From Lyngbya sp. CCAP 1446/10 (GTDB lineage: Bacteria; Cyanobacteriota; Cyanobacteriia; Cyanobacteriales; Microcoleaceae): DNA of 64,000 bases. The number at the start of each line of letters is the position of its first letter. The stretch's first letter is position 1. Positions 42,388 to 51,360 of the stretch are shown in pieces. Below the pieces are notes generated by a model, which did no database searches, had not been told where the DNA came from, and worked only from the letters and a program-made list of their open reading frames with translations. The position numbers and the translations under genes were made by a program. The DNA lies in contig NZ_JAIGNI010000031.1 in the NCBI RefSeq assembly GCF_026130175.1, forward strand, positions 1 through 64,000, in the 5' to 3' direction.

Positions 42388-43488
42388 CTACTGCTGCCGG
42401 AGAGTTCGCACCAAATCAAAGCCAGCCAAATTAGCAGTATCGCGAACAATCAAGAAAATTCCCAAACCCAACAACAGCACCAAACCAGTCTGCATCACAT
42501 TTTCCTGAATGCGGTTCGGCAGAGGCTTACCACGCAGTGCTTCTATTAACAAAAAAGCTAGTTGACCGCCATCCAAAGCAGGTAAAGGCAAGATATTAAT
42601 CACAGCCAAATTGATGCTAATTAACACGGCAAACTGAAACAAATTCGCTGCATCCGATCGCGCAATCCCTGCACCAATGGCTACAATTGCCACGGGCCCG
42701 GACAGCTTTTCGGCAGTCTGGCTGAAATTGCTAACTAACTGCCCGAAACCTTGAAACGTCAGCACTACAATCCGCTCAAATTCAGTCGCCGCCTTGCTAA
42801 ATGCTTCTACAATTCCCGCCCGCTGCCGCACGACAGTACCGTTAGAAGTTAGCTGCACGCCAATCTTACCTTTACCGTCAGGTGACAATTCAGGAGTAAC
42901 TGTGACCACAAATTTCTGTTCTGCGCGCTGAATTTCCAACGCCAGGGCTTTGTTGGGATTATTTTGGATTGCTGCGACTAAAGATTTGATTGCTTCGCCG
43001 GAAGCGCCCAATTCCTTGCCATCAACGGACAGAACAATGTCGCCCGATCGAATTCCCGCTTGTTTCGCCGCCGAACTAACTTCCGCCGCCACTTCCGGGA
43101 CTTTAACACCCGGTAGGTAGTTCAGGGATGCTGCACCGACGGTAGTCAATTGCACCACCAGCAGGAAATAAGCAAAAACTAAGTTGGCAATTACCCCTGC
43201 ACTAATCACGATCGCCCGATCGAACACAGGGCGATTTCGCAACAAATTCGGGTCATTTGGAGGAATAGCGCTGTCTGGATCGTCATCCGGGAAACCCACG
43301 AAACCTCCCAGGGGAAAGGCGCGGATGGCGTATTCTGTTTCCGGGCCTTGATACTTCCAGAGGATGGGGCCGAAACCGATGGAGAAGCGGTTGACGTGAA
43401 TGTGTTGCAGTCTCGCCGCCAAGAAGTGGCCGAGTTCGTGAACGACAATCAAGATACCTAAAACTGCGATCGCTGCCAAAACTGACAT
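42388..43488 (-). CDS. RIP metalloprotease (site-2 protease, RseP type)
   Basis: A 366-residue intramembrane zinc protease. VVHELGHFLAARL gives the HEXXH site near residues 16-20, AFPLGGFVGFP follows, a PDZ domain sits about residues 135-215 (AGIRSGDIVLSVDGKEL), and INILPLPALDGGQLAFLL carries the third zinc ligand (LDG). It cuts within membrane segments of regulators such as anti-sigma factors. The ATG at 43488 is preferred over a GTG at 43500. The last codons run into a heptamer array. The natural target in this organism is unknown. Confidence 0.93.
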   Translation of the reverse strand: MSVLAAIAVLGILIVVHELGHFLAARLQHIHVNRFSIGFGPILWKYQGPETEYAIRAFPLGGFVGFPDDDPDSAIPPNDPNLLRNRPVFDRAIVISAGVIANLVFAYFLLVVQLTTVGAASLNYLPGVKVPEVAAEVSSAAKQAGIRSGDIVLSVDGKELGASGEAIKSLVAAIQNNPNKALALEIQRAEQKFVVTVTPELSPDGKGKIGVQLTSNGTVVRQRAGIVEAFSKAATEFERIVVLTFQGFGQLVSNFSQTAEKLSGPVAIVAIGAGIARSDAANLFQFAVLISINLAVINILPLPALDGGQLAFLLIEALRGKPLPNRIQENVMQTGLVLLLGLGIFLIVRDTANLAGFDLVRTLRQQ

Positions 43489-43756
43489 GAAGGATTCCAC
43501 TAACGCTTTTACTTGACTTTGACTTATTTTAATCTGTTTTCAATATCGATGGCTGGCGATCAACAATTTTCAGTCAAACTGGAAGATGATGTTTTTTTGG
43601 GAAGTCCCGGCGTGGCGATCGACCGGACACTACCAAGCGATCGCGCGATCGTACTCGTAGGGCGGTTTTAGCGCGAAATCCTCGCATCCGGCACGCAATC
43701 TCCGAACAAAACCCACCCCGCTTTACGACAAACGAAAGTTGATCTAGCAGCGAATT

Positions 43757-44443
43757 TTATTCGTCGGACTTTGTTTCCTGGGTTTGCGATTGAATCACCG
43801 CACTCCAATCATCATTGTTAACTGCGGCTTCTAGATGTTGGTGTCGTTCGCCGTCAATTTTAGCGGCTGTTTCTAACTCTTTAGTAAGAGTAGAATCTGC
43901 CATTGCTTTGCGCAATTTTAGCTTCTTTTCCTCATAAGCTTGTTGCTCCGTGGCCGACATTGCCGATCGCGCTGCTTGACCTACCGTACTCGCCCACATC
44001 TCGCTGTCTACATCGTTTCCCGGCGGAATAGTGCCGAGTTCTGCTATCCAAGCATCCCGCAAACTCTCCATTTCTTCCCGCTTGGGGAATTTGAAAGTTT
44101 GCACGCGCAAAAAAGCACAATTTTCCTCGCCGTTTTGGGCGATGTGACCATTGATTGAAAGCAGGATATTTCGCGAATAACCTACATATTGAGTGTTACC
44201 GGAAGCGTCGATTACAGCGTAAACACCGGCGACTTTGGCGTTAGTTGCTAGAGCGCGCCACGTATCGATCGACATTACTTGCGTACCGTCATTTTCTACT
44301 TCCGAAATAGCCGTCGATGCGCTATGTTCTGAGTCGGAACTGTATAAAAAATTGTGCAGTCCTTCATGGGCGATAGGTACGTTTTGATGTTCAATTGCTA
44401 CGTCTCCATCGGTATTCACTTGATTGACTTCCATAAAACTCAT
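43757..44443 (-). CDS. GIY-YIG nuclease-domain protein
   Basis: A 228-residue protein. Residues about 70-160 form a GIY-YIG-like domain: AGVYAVIDASGNTQYVGYSR fits the GIY and YIG strands, and REEMESLRDAWIAELG holds the catalytic Glu region. The N-terminal 65 residues are acidic and disordered, and the C-terminus is a charged helix. Similar proteins occur in cyanobacteria and plastids; targets are unknown. The YIG is YVG and the GIY is GVY, so activity is not certain. ATG at 44443 follows GTGAGGAA closely. Confidence 0.78.
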   Translation of the reverse strand: MSFMEVNQVNTDGDVAIEHQNVPIAHEGLHNFLYSSDSEHSASTAISEVENDGTQVMSIDTWRALATNAKVAGVYAVIDASGNTQYVGYSRNILLSINGHIAQNGEENCAFLRVQTFKFPKREEMESLRDAWIAELGTIPPGNDVDSEMWASTVGQAARSAMSATEQQAYEEKKLKLRKAMADSTLTKELETAAKIDGERHQHLEAAVNNDDWSAVIQSQTQETKSDE

Positions 44444-44483
44444 TTCCTCACAAAGGGGTAACTTAACTAATTAAATCTCTGGT

Positions 44484-44596
44484 ATTATAAGCTCTTCTGC
44501 ATTCAAATTGTATATCAAAAATTAATAAATTTTGTGGGGGGGGTGGGCTTCAAGCCCGCCCCAAATATGCAATTTAAATGCCCAACAGCTTACGTA
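44484..44596. mobile_element. MITE-like element, TAAGCTGTT family, copy 1
   Basis: Terminal inverted repeats of 30 bp (44484-44513 and 44567-44596) share ATTATAAGCTSTT...CATTYAAATTG. The inside has GTGGGGGGGGTGGGCTT and CAAGCCCGCCCCAAAT, a second hairpin. It ends two bases before the stop codon of the aldo/keto reductase. Copy 2 is at 48383-48481. Confidence 0.75.
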
Positions 44597-44597
44597 T

Positions 44598-45461
44598 TTA
44601 ACTTGCTGCAATTTGTTGCAATTCTTCGTCAGTCAATTTAACTTCGATCGCCCCCACGGAGTCTTCAATGCTGGATAGTTTTGTCGCGCCGGGAATCGGA
44701 ACGACGCAGGGGGATTTTGCCATCAACCAGGCTAATACTATACAGTAAACTGAAACGTTTTTTTCTGCGGCTAATTTGGCGATCGCGGGCATATCTTGCA
44801 AGCTGGTGGCGCGACGGCTTCCCCCCAAAGGACTCCAGGGGAAAAATGTCAGTTTTTCGGCTTCGCAATATTCCAGTACGCCGTCGGATTCCGGCTGTCT
44901 GTGCCACGGATTGTACTGATTCTGCACCGAGACAATTTCTACTGTGTCGCGGGCGCGTTTGATCTGCTCTACAGAGAAGTTGGAAACTCCGATAAATCGA
45001 ATCATTCCTGCTTCTACTGCTTCTTTTGCGGGTGTTAGGGCTGCTTCGATTGTATAGGCTGGATCGGGCGAGTGGTACTGCCAAAGGTCGATCGGCTTTT
45101 GACCGCCCAAAGCTTCAAAACTTTCGCGAATTGTCTTACGCAAATGGTGGGGATTGCCGTTGCGCGTCCAGGCGCCTTGAGGGCGCATTAAGCCGCCTTT
45201 CGTGGCGACAGTAACCGCCCGAATATCTCCGGTGTACTCTTGCAAAGCTTTGGCAATCAAGTGCTCGTTGTGGTGTTTGTCGGATTGATCTTCGCAATAG
45301 GAATCTGCGGTGTCAATCAGGGTGACACCCAAATCGAGGGCGCGGTGAATTACCGCAATTGCTTGCGATTCCGGCGGCTTGCCGCTTAAGGACATTGGCA
45401 TACATCCAAGACCGATCGGACTGATATTGAAATTACTGTTGCCCAGTTTTTTTGTTTTCAT
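44598..45461 (-). CDS. Aldo/keto reductase
   Basis: A 287-residue AKR barrel. The catalytic tetrad is visible: Asp and Tyr in LIDTADSYCEDQSD, Lys in VATKGGLMRP, His in LWQYHSPDP. The NADPH site is in VPIPGATKLSSIEDSV. It reduces aldehydes or ketones with NADPH; the substrate is unknown. The ATG at 45461 is preferred because GAGGG lies seven bases upstream; a longer frame to 45506 lacks such a site. It stands alone on the minus strand. Confidence 0.92.
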   Translation of the reverse strand: MKTKKLGNSNFNISPIGLGCMPMSLSGKPPESQAIAVIHRALDLGVTLIDTADSYCEDQSDKHHNEHLIAKALQEYTGDIRAVTVATKGGLMRPQGAWTRNGNPHHLRKTIRESFEALGGQKPIDLWQYHSPDPAYTIEAALTPAKEAVEAGMIRFIGVSNFSVEQIKRARDTVEIVSVQNQYNPWHRQPESDGVLEYCEAEKLTFFPWSPLGGSRRATSLQDMPAIAKLAAEKNVSVYCIVLAWLMAKSPCVVPIPGATKLSSIEDSVGAIEVKLTDEELQQIAAS

Positions 45462-45663
45462 TCGTTTGCCCTCGTTTGCGTGGTTGATTGAGAGTTGAGA
45501 TTTCAATATAAGGATATGTTGAAATTTTACTTTATTTTGAAGTATACAAGTAGATAAAAAAATATTTTGTATAGATTTGTGGAGGCGGATTTAGCCAGAA
45601 TTTTTACCAACAGGCTGTCTATTGATGCAAAACCTGCTTGTAGGTCAGTTTATTTACACTTAA

Positions 45664-46458
45664 CTAACTGGAAGCGCTGGTGTAAAAGCGGAGTGCAAAT
45701 TGCCAGAAGTAGCGAGAGAAAAATAAAAGCCCGATCGCCAATATGCCCGCCCCTGCGATCCAAACGATTTCACCTCTACCCAGCATGGCTTCTGCCGGCA
45801 CAGTCGTCAAGAAGGCAACGGGAACTACAAAAGTGAAGAAAAATCGATAAGCTGCGGGATAAGCTGCCATCGGAAACCTACCCGCTTCTAACAATCCTCT
45901 CAGGACTTCGGTCACGTTGTAAATCTTCACAAACCAAATGCTCGTTGCACCTAACATAAACCAGATACTGTAAAGAGTAATAGTGCCAAATAACAGCGGG
46001 ATTGCTGTTAAAAAATAGTTGCCGATTTGTACTCCCAACTTGTTAGCAGCATACAGCAGCAATAGCGCGCCGAAAATTAGATCTGGGATTCCCCAAGGCG
46101 AAACTGTGTTTGCAGATAGCCAGAATTGGGAACTGATGGGTTTGAGGAGTACGAAATCGAGAGTACCTTGCTGGACTCGATCGACAATACGGTTGAGGTT
46201 AGGCGCGAGAAAGGTTGACGAAAACCCCTGCAAAATCGTAAAAATGCCGAGTACAACCAAAGCTTCCTCCCACGAATAGCCTGAAAAGCTGTAGCCAGTA
46301 CGATAGAACAGCGACAGCCCGAACCAACTACCAGCCAGGTTTCCGAGGCTGCTCAGGGTCGCGAGGACAAAGTTGATGCGGTATTCGAGTTCCGCTGCGA
46401 TCGCCGCACCCCAAAACAATTTCAGTACCTGCAAATATCGTCCCATATTTATCGCCAT
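45664..46458 (-). CDS. ABC-2 family transporter permease (DUF990 type)
   Basis: A 264-residue membrane protein with six spans. It matches the DUF990/ABC-2 permease family: FWGAAIAAELEYRINFVLAT at the N-terminus, VDRVQQGTLDFVLLKPISSQ in the cytoplasmic loop, and PAEAMLGRGE near the end. Such permeases pair with another DUF990 permease and an ATPase to export an unknown substrate; neither partner is adjacent. AATTTTAC-rich sequence precedes the start. An ATG four codons in is an alternative. Confidence 0.85.
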   Translation of the reverse strand: MAINMGRYLQVLKLFWGAAIAAELEYRINFVLATLSSLGNLAGSWFGLSLFYRTGYSFSGYSWEEALVVLGIFTILQGFSSTFLAPNLNRIVDRVQQGTLDFVLLKPISSQFWLSANTVSPWGIPDLIFGALLLLYAANKLGVQIGNYFLTAIPLLFGTITLYSIWFMLGATSIWFVKIYNVTEVLRGLLEAGRFPMAAYPAAYRFFFTFVVPVAFLTTVPAEAMLGRGEIVWIAGAGILAIGLLFFSRYFWQFALRFYTSASS

Positions 46459-46910
46459 TTTTTGCTCTTCAAATACTTAAATTCTCTCCTATTGTAAAGC
46501 TGGTGTGAAGCCAACTTTTGTACGAGCTGCTTATTTGACGATAAGTTTAAGTTATTAATACAATATACTTAAGTATTATTACATAGAAAAATATTAAGTT
46601 AATTTAACAAATTTTAACTAAAGTTACATTTTTGGGGCTGAACTCAGCTTTAAGCGTATATGATGCTTTGCCAAAAACTCAGTAAACTTCATCTTTGAAC
46701 ACGAAATATCGCTAAATACATTAATAAAACTAATATATTACAACGCTTAACATTATAAATCTTTGAAAAACATCTAGCCATACCCAAAACCAACGCTTAG
46801 GATGGTGCTTACGTACTCGTAAGGAATACGTAAGGAGCAATGCGTAATAATACGTACAAAAATCTGTTCGATAAATCAACTTAAGTAACAACACATAAGG
46901 AAAACAAGAC
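46459..46910. other. Intergenic region with ACGTAAGGA repeats before the radical SAM gene
   Basis: AT-rich divergent promoter region between the ABC-2 permease and the radical SAM gene. CGTAAGGAATACGTAAGGA (46820-46838) is a direct repeat and TACGTAC/GTACGTA sites occur at 46811 and 46851. These may bind a regulator of the radical SAM gene. No small peptide gene with a good start was found here. Confidence 0.55.
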
Positions 46911-47984
46911 ATGGATGCTTTAACATTATCCAGACTGGGCGTAAAACACACCCAGAGTGCAGTAGCCGAATCGCTCAGGATTAATACAGGATTCGACGTG
47001 ACAAGCCCCGTCACTTTTTACGGCATTGTTAACGAACGCTGCAACGTTAAATGCCGCCAGTGCGAGTATTGGCGGCTCAAAGAATATAAAGACGAAATGA
47101 CAATCGAAGATTGGCAAAATGCCCTGTTGAGCGTCAAAGAATTTGTGGGCGAATTTTCGATCAACTTTAGCGGCGGCGAACCTTATATTAAAAAAGGTTT
47201 TCTAGACTTGCTAGCTTTTGCAAACAAAAACGGCATCCACGCCGGCGTAACCACCAACGGTTATTGCATGACCAAGGAAAATGCTGCTAAAACTGTGGCG
47301 GCGCGTCCTTTTAATGTGAATATGTCCGTTGACGGGCCGAATGCAGAATTGCACGATTATTTGCGCGGTCAACCCGGATTGTTCGATAGACTATCCAAAG
47401 GAATCGGTTATCTGCGCGCCGAACAAGAAAAGCAAAATGTCCTGTTTCCGATTAACGTCAAACCAACTATCAACCGCCTCAACTTCCGCCACTTAGAGGA
47501 AATTGTCACCTGGGCGAAAGGAATTGGAGCCACAACGGTGAACTTCCAACCAGTCAACCGCTGGACACCAGAAACCTATTCGGAATTGTGGATTGAAGAA
47601 GCAGACAGGGAAGAATTTTCACAGGTGATTGAGCGCTTAATTGAGATGAAGAAAAACGGCGCGCCAATTATGAACAGCGATGAAGTATTGCGTTTGATGG
47701 TTCCTCACTTCCAAGAAGAAAAAGCTCCCGATTCAACTCGCCCTTGTCGCGTTGGACTGCGTAATTACTGGATCGATACGCGCGGCGACGTGAAATTGTG
47801 TGATGAATATCCGGTGATTGGCAATGTGAAAGAAGGCAGCGCCCGCGCGATTTGGTACGGCGAAAAAGCTCAAGAAGTTCGCCGGGATACTTTGAATTGT
47901 GGCAAGCTTTGTCTGATTACTTGTGTGTCGCAAAAGACGATTTTCGACAAGGTAAAAATGGGGATGAAGTTATTAAAAAATTGA
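46911..47984 (+). CDS. Radical SAM protein with SPASM-like C-terminus
   Basis: A 357-residue radical SAM enzyme. NERCNVKCRQCEYWR near residues 42-56 is the CX3CX2C cluster, FSGGEPYIKKG is the SAM motif, TTNGYCMT and MSVDGPNAELHDYLRG are standard strands. The C-terminal 90 residues have CRVGLRNYWIDTRGDVKLCD and LNCGKLCLITC, a SPASM-like cysteine set that usually binds extra iron-sulfur clusters. SPASM enzymes often modify peptides or make cofactors. No precursor peptide is evident nearby. AAGGAAAA lies about ten bases upstream of the ATG. Substrate unknown. Confidence 0.88.
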   Translation: MDALTLSRLGVKHTQSAVAESLRINTGFDVTSPVTFYGIVNERCNVKCRQCEYWRLKEYKDEMTIEDWQNALLSVKEFVGEFSINFSGGEPYIKKGFLDLLAFANKNGIHAGVTTNGYCMTKENAAKTVAARPFNVNMSVDGPNAELHDYLRGQPGLFDRLSKGIGYLRAEQEKQNVLFPINVKPTINRLNFRHLEEIVTWAKGIGATTVNFQPVNRWTPETYSELWIEEADREEFSQVIERLIEMKKNGAPIMNSDEVLRLMVPHFQEEKAPDSTRPCRVGLRNYWIDTRGDVKLCDEYPVIGNVKEGSARAIWYGEKAQEVRRDTLNCGKLCLITCVSQKTIFDKVKMGMKLLKN

Positions 47985-48021
47985 GGTTTGAGCAGTGTTA
48001 AAATTGCTTGTGTTTATGGTG

Positions 48022-48044
48022 CCGGGTTTTGGTAACAAACCCGG
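48022..48044 (+). terminator. Terminator-like hairpin after the radical SAM gene
   Basis: CCGGGTTT (48022-48029) pairs with AAACCCGG (48037-48044) around a seven-base loop, followed by TTTTCTGTTT. It lies 38 bp after the stop codon and has the form of an intrinsic terminator. Confidence 0.7.
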
Positions 48045-48195
48045 TTTTCTGTTTGATGAATTGTATTTTGGTTCGTACTGAGGAGTTTAGTTTTATTCAA
48101 AAAATGAGGACTTGAGTCTTCACTACAAACACTTGGAGAAAATTTTCCTTGCCAGCACCAGGATACCCAGTATCAACAAGTAGCAGAACCTCAAC

Positions 48196-48222
48196 TATAG
48201 CCTTTTTCAAAAAGATGAGATA
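48196..48222 (+). repeat. Lone left end of the TATAGC element family
   Basis: TATAGCCTTTTTCAAAAAGA through GAGATA matches the left terminal repeat of the element at 57892 in 25 of 27 positions. No right end follows within 150 bp. Confidence 0.7.
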
Positions 48223-48382
48223 TCATGTTACTGACACTCACGAGTGAGGCGAAAATATAGCAGATCAAATGAACTATAATTACATGGTTGAGTAAAGCCT
48301 CCCCTGCGATACCAAACTTCCTAGCCTTTTTTAACTCATAGCAAGCAATGCTTGACTCACAAAACGTTTAGTTGTACCAAAC

Positions 48383-48481
48383 ATTATAAGCTGTTAGTCA
48401 TTTAAATTTCTTGCCTGAACCCCTTACAGTATGGGGTATAGACCACAAATAATGCAGTTTAAATGTGGAACAGCTTACATT
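48383..48481. mobile_element. MITE-like element, TAAGCTGTT family, copy 2
   Basis: Terminal inverted repeats at 48383-48412 and 48452-48481 share ATTATAAGCTGTT and TTTAAA with copy 1 at 44484. Inside, CCCCTTACAGTATGGGG makes a small hairpin. No open frame is inside. Confidence 0.75.
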
Positions 48482-48758
48482 ATTAACAATCAAAGCTTAT
48501 TCGATTGATTTTCGGCCAAAAATACTTGAAATTTATCATGCAATACGGTTTACTTAAGACTGTTCAGTCTATAAAATTATGTGAAAAATATACACGCTCG
48601 TTTGCCGCGCGTGGACGTTCTCTTCGGACAAAAAAGCGTTAAGTGAACCGTATTGACAGATAAACTATCGGCAAGCTGTAGGAAAACTGCATTGCCTTTG
48701 GTCGTGTGAAGAGTAACATCAAATTCGACTGCACATCAATTGATAGGGAATCTAAGTT

Positions 48759-49124
48759 ATGGAATTCTTGATGGTCTTCCTTCCTGTAATAGCGCTCATT
48801 CTATTTATTATCTGGTTTGTTAAATGGTTTGCTGCATGGTCTGCTAAAGTAAAGGCTTCCTTGCCAAGTTTTTCTAGAGAAGCTCGTGTCGTTACCAAGC
48901 GTCAACATCTCTTACCTGGTTGGTTATTCGGAACAATATATTATGTAACTTTTGAATTTTCCGATCGCAGCCGAGCAGAGATTTGTTTAGAGCCTCACGA
49001 TTATGCTATGCTAGCCCAGGGCGATCGAGGTACACTTTCTTATAGTATTGTGCCGGGTGCCGCTCCAGGAAAACTTGATTTTCAGAGCACTGTGTTTAAG
49101 AGATTCGATCGAGATTTGACATAA
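48759..49124 (+). CDS. DUF2500-like single-span membrane protein
   Basis: A 121-residue protein. One N-terminal span (about residues 4-24, VFLPVIALILFIIWFVKWF) is followed by a small beta-rich domain: EARVVTKRQHLLPGWLF, YYVTFEFSDRSRAEICLEP, YAMLAQGDRGTLSYS and a terminal FKRFDRD. This layout matches the DUF2500 pattern of an anchor plus a domain with VTFE and GD-G turns. Function unknown. The preceding 274 bp contain no other gene, and the ATG sits about ten bases after AGGGAATC. Assignment to DUF2500 is from memory of the motif. Confidence 0.72.
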   Translation: MEFLMVFLPVIALILFIIWFVKWFAAWSAKVKASLPSFSREARVVTKRQHLLPGWLFGTIYYVTFEFSDRSRAEICLEPHDYAMLAQGDRGTLSYSIVPGAAPGKLDFQSTVFKRFDRDLT

Positions 49125-49208
49125 CCGGTCGATGTTTCACGCTTCGCCAACCTCTCAGCTTCAACATGAAACATTTCAAGTCGTGGTGTTACAGCATAAA
49201 AGCCTAAA

Positions 49209-49237
49209 AACCCCGTGACTTTTGTCCGGGGATGTGA
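49209..49237 (+). terminator. CCCCG/CGGGG hairpin downstream of the DUF2500-like gene
   Basis: CCCCG (49211-49215) pairs with CGGGG (49227-49231) around TGACTTTTGTC, in a region 80 bp downstream of the stop codon. Weak; no T tract follows. Confidence 0.35.
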
Positions 49238-49314
49238 GGCTGTTGCATATTTAATCTGCCTTCAGTCTTTTTAGGTTGACAGATTTAAGCGACTTGGATC
49301 GAGATGAAAATATG

Positions 49315-50097
49315 TTAAATTTCAGACTTCTGTGGTTGCGATTCCGGCACAGCAACTTCTACATCCGGCAGATTGACAGCAACTTCCGCAGATTCTGTAA
49401 GAGATTCTACAATCTCAATATGCTCAGGAGTGCGTTTAGAAAAGCCCCAAACAAACATCAAGGCGATAGAGGAAATTAGCAGCCACTGCGGAGGTACTAA
49501 ATTTTCATTAATTACTCTTACCAACAATCGCATTCCCACGAAGCCAACTGTAATGTAGCCAGCATCTTCAAGGTGTACGAACTCGTCTAACCAGCGGATG
49601 AATAATTCCGCCATAAATCGCAGGGCGATAATTCCAATTGTGGCTCCAGTAACCACCAGCCAGATTTCGTTAGAAATTGCGATCGCAGTTGTAACGCTAT
49701 CCAAAGAAAATGCTAAATCCGTCAAAGCAATCACTGGAATTGCTTTCCACAGAGACGAAAATCTGGGGCCGTGATGTTCTCCATCGGAGTCAGCATCTGA
49801 GGCAAAGTGCTGGAAAACTAGCCACAGCAGGTACAGCGCCCCCAGCAGTTCAAACTGCCAGTATTTGATTACCCAAGTCGCTGTTAAAATTAGTGCGATT
49901 CGCAGTACAAAAGCAATTATTAAACCGAGGTTGAGAGCTTGTTGCTGTAGCTTTTCATTTTCCAAACCTTTGGAAATAGATGCCAGGGCGATCGCGTTGT
50001 CAGCCGAAAGTACCGCCTCCAAGGCTACCAAAACCAACAATAATAAAAATGTGTCAACTCCCAAATTGGGCGAACCGTCGAGAAATTGCTCTAGCAT
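49315..50097 (-). CDS. TerC-family membrane protein
   Basis: A 260-residue protein with about seven spans. ALEAVLSADNAIALASI and VIALTDLAFSLDSVTTAIA are the duplicated acidic motifs of TerC proteins; HFASDADSDGEHHGP is an acidic loop. Members are linked to tellurite resistance, manganese export or metal loading of exported proteins, and plant TerC is needed for thylakoid assembly. The C-terminal 40 residues are acidic and probably cytoplasmic. I looked upstream for a yybP-ykoY manganese riboswitch and did not find its conserved loops. Confidence 0.92.
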   Translation of the reverse strand: MLEQFLDGSPNLGVDTFLLLLVLVALEAVLSADNAIALASISKGLENEKLQQQALNLGLIIAFVLRIALILTATWVIKYWQFELLGALYLLWLVFQHFASDADSDGEHHGPRFSSLWKAIPVIALTDLAFSLDSVTTAIAISNEIWLVVTGATIGIIALRFMAELFIRWLDEFVHLEDAGYITVGFVGMRLLVRVINENLVPPQWLLISSIALMFVWGFSKRTPEHIEIVESLTESAEVAVNLPDVEVAVPESQPQKSEI

Positions 50098-50481
50098 TTA
50101 GTATTTTGTGCACCTAACGATTTGCAAGGGTCGAGCTCAGCGCAAATTACCGGCTCTGTCTAAAATGAGTGTCACCTTCACTTATCTTAACCTAGTGGGG
50201 TAACTTTGTCGCGGGCGATCGCTCTCAAGGAAGTTCGGCAATGAATTATCTAACGGATTTAAGGGATTTAACGGATTTACGCGATCGATGTTGAGCCTAG
50301 AAGTCAAGCGTGAAGACTTTTCCCACTCTCCCACTCCTGCACTCCCCCACTCTCCCACTCTCCCAATCCCCCACTCCCCGACGCACCAAATATATTGCAA
50401 GTTGTAACAAACCATTCCCAAAAGTGCCAATTTGTCTCAAATTGGTGAAAGCTCGTGCCCGCGAAAAGGAGTTTTCCGAAT
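50098..50481. other. Intergenic region between terC and psaM
   Basis: It contains CCCACTCT repeats (50318-50382) and GATTTAAGGGATTTAACGG-type repeats (50254-50276). It holds the divergent promoters of terC and psaM. No gene other than psaM was seen. Confidence 0.6.
50318..50382. repeat. CCCACTCT tandem repeats
   Basis: Repeated (T)CCCACTC units with minor variation. They lie between terC and psaM. Confidence 0.8.
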
Positions 50482-50577
50482 ATGTCTTTAACAGATACCC
50501 AAGTCTACGTAGCGCTCGTAATTGCTTTGATTCCCGGAATCTTGGCTTTCCGGCTGTCAACTGAACTGTACAAGTAG
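50482..50577 (+). CDS. psaM: Photosystem I subunit XII
   Basis: A 31-residue one-span subunit: [20 protein letters not shown] followed by [11 protein letters not shown], which matches PsaM over its full length. It lies in the thylakoid membrane and helps pack PSI trimers. AAGGAG lies nine bases upstream of the ATG. The gene is a likely single transcript; no other psa gene adjoins. Because it has only 31 codons it is easily missed by gene finders. Confidence 0.96.
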   Translation: MSLTDTQVYVALVIALIPGILAFRLSTELYK

Positions 50578-50854
50578 TTTCGAGACACCAGTAGCGAACC
50601 GCAAAACGCCTGCACAAGCAGTTAAATCTCGAAATTACAGACAACTGCTGCCACCGTGGAGTAGATTGTTTGTGGTCAGCAAGATGAGACTGCAAGGGCA
50701 GGCATTTTTATTGGAAAATTCCGTCTTCATGCGTCACCCAGTCTCAAAAATTTTGGCTGTCAGCACCCTGACAAACAGGGGCGAGTGTGCGTTAAACTCA
50801 GAATTTTCGGTTTTCAGCTCAAAAACGTCAGTCTCAGGTATTTGAAAAAAGATT

Positions 50855-51268
50855 ATGCAAGCGATTCAACCCACCGTTACTCCACTCCGTCCTGTAAAAA
50901 ACCCCCCTCGGGCTACTCCTCGTCGTAGCAGCCGCCAGCGTTCCTACCCTCACCAAGCGCTCGCCGCCGAAACAGGAGTCAAGTTAGCAGTCAACATGGT
51001 ACTTTCAGTCTGTGCGACTTCTGCTTTGATTCAGCTTTGGCCTCACTACCGGGCTGTGCAAGAAAAATTGCACGAAATCCAAGCTGAAGTCAATCTTACG
51101 AGCGAGCGAGTAGAGAAGTCGCGATCGGACTTTAACCGCTATTTTGACCCCAGTCAAGCTAAAAGTGTCATGCAAGAGCAAAGCAATCGAGTTGATCCCC
51201 AGCAACGTCCAGTGATTTTGCAGGAACCCCAAGCACCCGATGCCGAGGAATCCACCCCGCAGCCTTAA
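50855..51268 (+). CDS. Single-span protein with coiled-coil tail
   Basis: A 137-residue protein. A basic Pro/Arg-rich head (about residues 1-38, PPRATPRRSSRQRSYPHQ) precedes one span (about 43-62, VKLAVNMVLSVCATSALIQL), then a coiled coil YRAVQEKLHEIQAEVNLTSE and a Gln/Pro/Asp-rich tail ending ESTPQP. The arrangement of basic cytoplasmic head, single span and external coiled coil resembles FtsB/DivIC-like division proteins but I cannot assign it. It sits between psaM and ctpA, convergent with ctpA. Known as a hypothetical in cyanobacteria to my recollection. Confidence 0.68.
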   Translation: MQAIQPTVTPLRPVKNPPRATPRRSSRQRSYPHQALAAETGVKLAVNMVLSVCATSALIQLWPHYRAVQEKLHEIQAEVNLTSERVEKSRSDFNRYFDPSQAKSVMQEQSNRVDPQQRPVILQEPQAPDAEESTPQP

Positions 51269-51360
51269 TCGTGGGATAGCAACCTTAATCTGAAGATTGT
51301 TGTAGGATGTGTACCGCGCACACAGAAGAAAGAAGAGCGCACAAATAAGAGCGGGCGAAT

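Larger units (their letters stand above)
47985..48758. other. Intergenic region of repeats between radical SAM and DUF2500-like genes
   Basis: It holds an AAACCGGG-type hairpin (CCGGGTTTTGGTAACAAACCCGG, 48022-48044), a GAGGACTTGAGT motif (48109-48120), a lone left end of the TATAGC element family (48196-48222), and MITE-like copy 2 (48383-48481). I see no gene in it. Confidence 0.65.

Noticed and set aside
42290-42390. Possible CRISPR array (repeated short units)
   Set aside because: The units are contiguous heptamers without unique spacers and no cas genes are present; it is a microsatellite-type array.
43549-43671. 40-codon frame beginning MAGDQQFSVKL
   Set aside because: No Shine-Dalgarno sequence, no recognisable family, and it includes several HIP1-like sites; too little support for a gene.
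50098-50230. yybP-ykoY manganese riboswitch upstream of terC
   Set aside because: The minus-strand leader lacks the conserved internal loops of that riboswitch.
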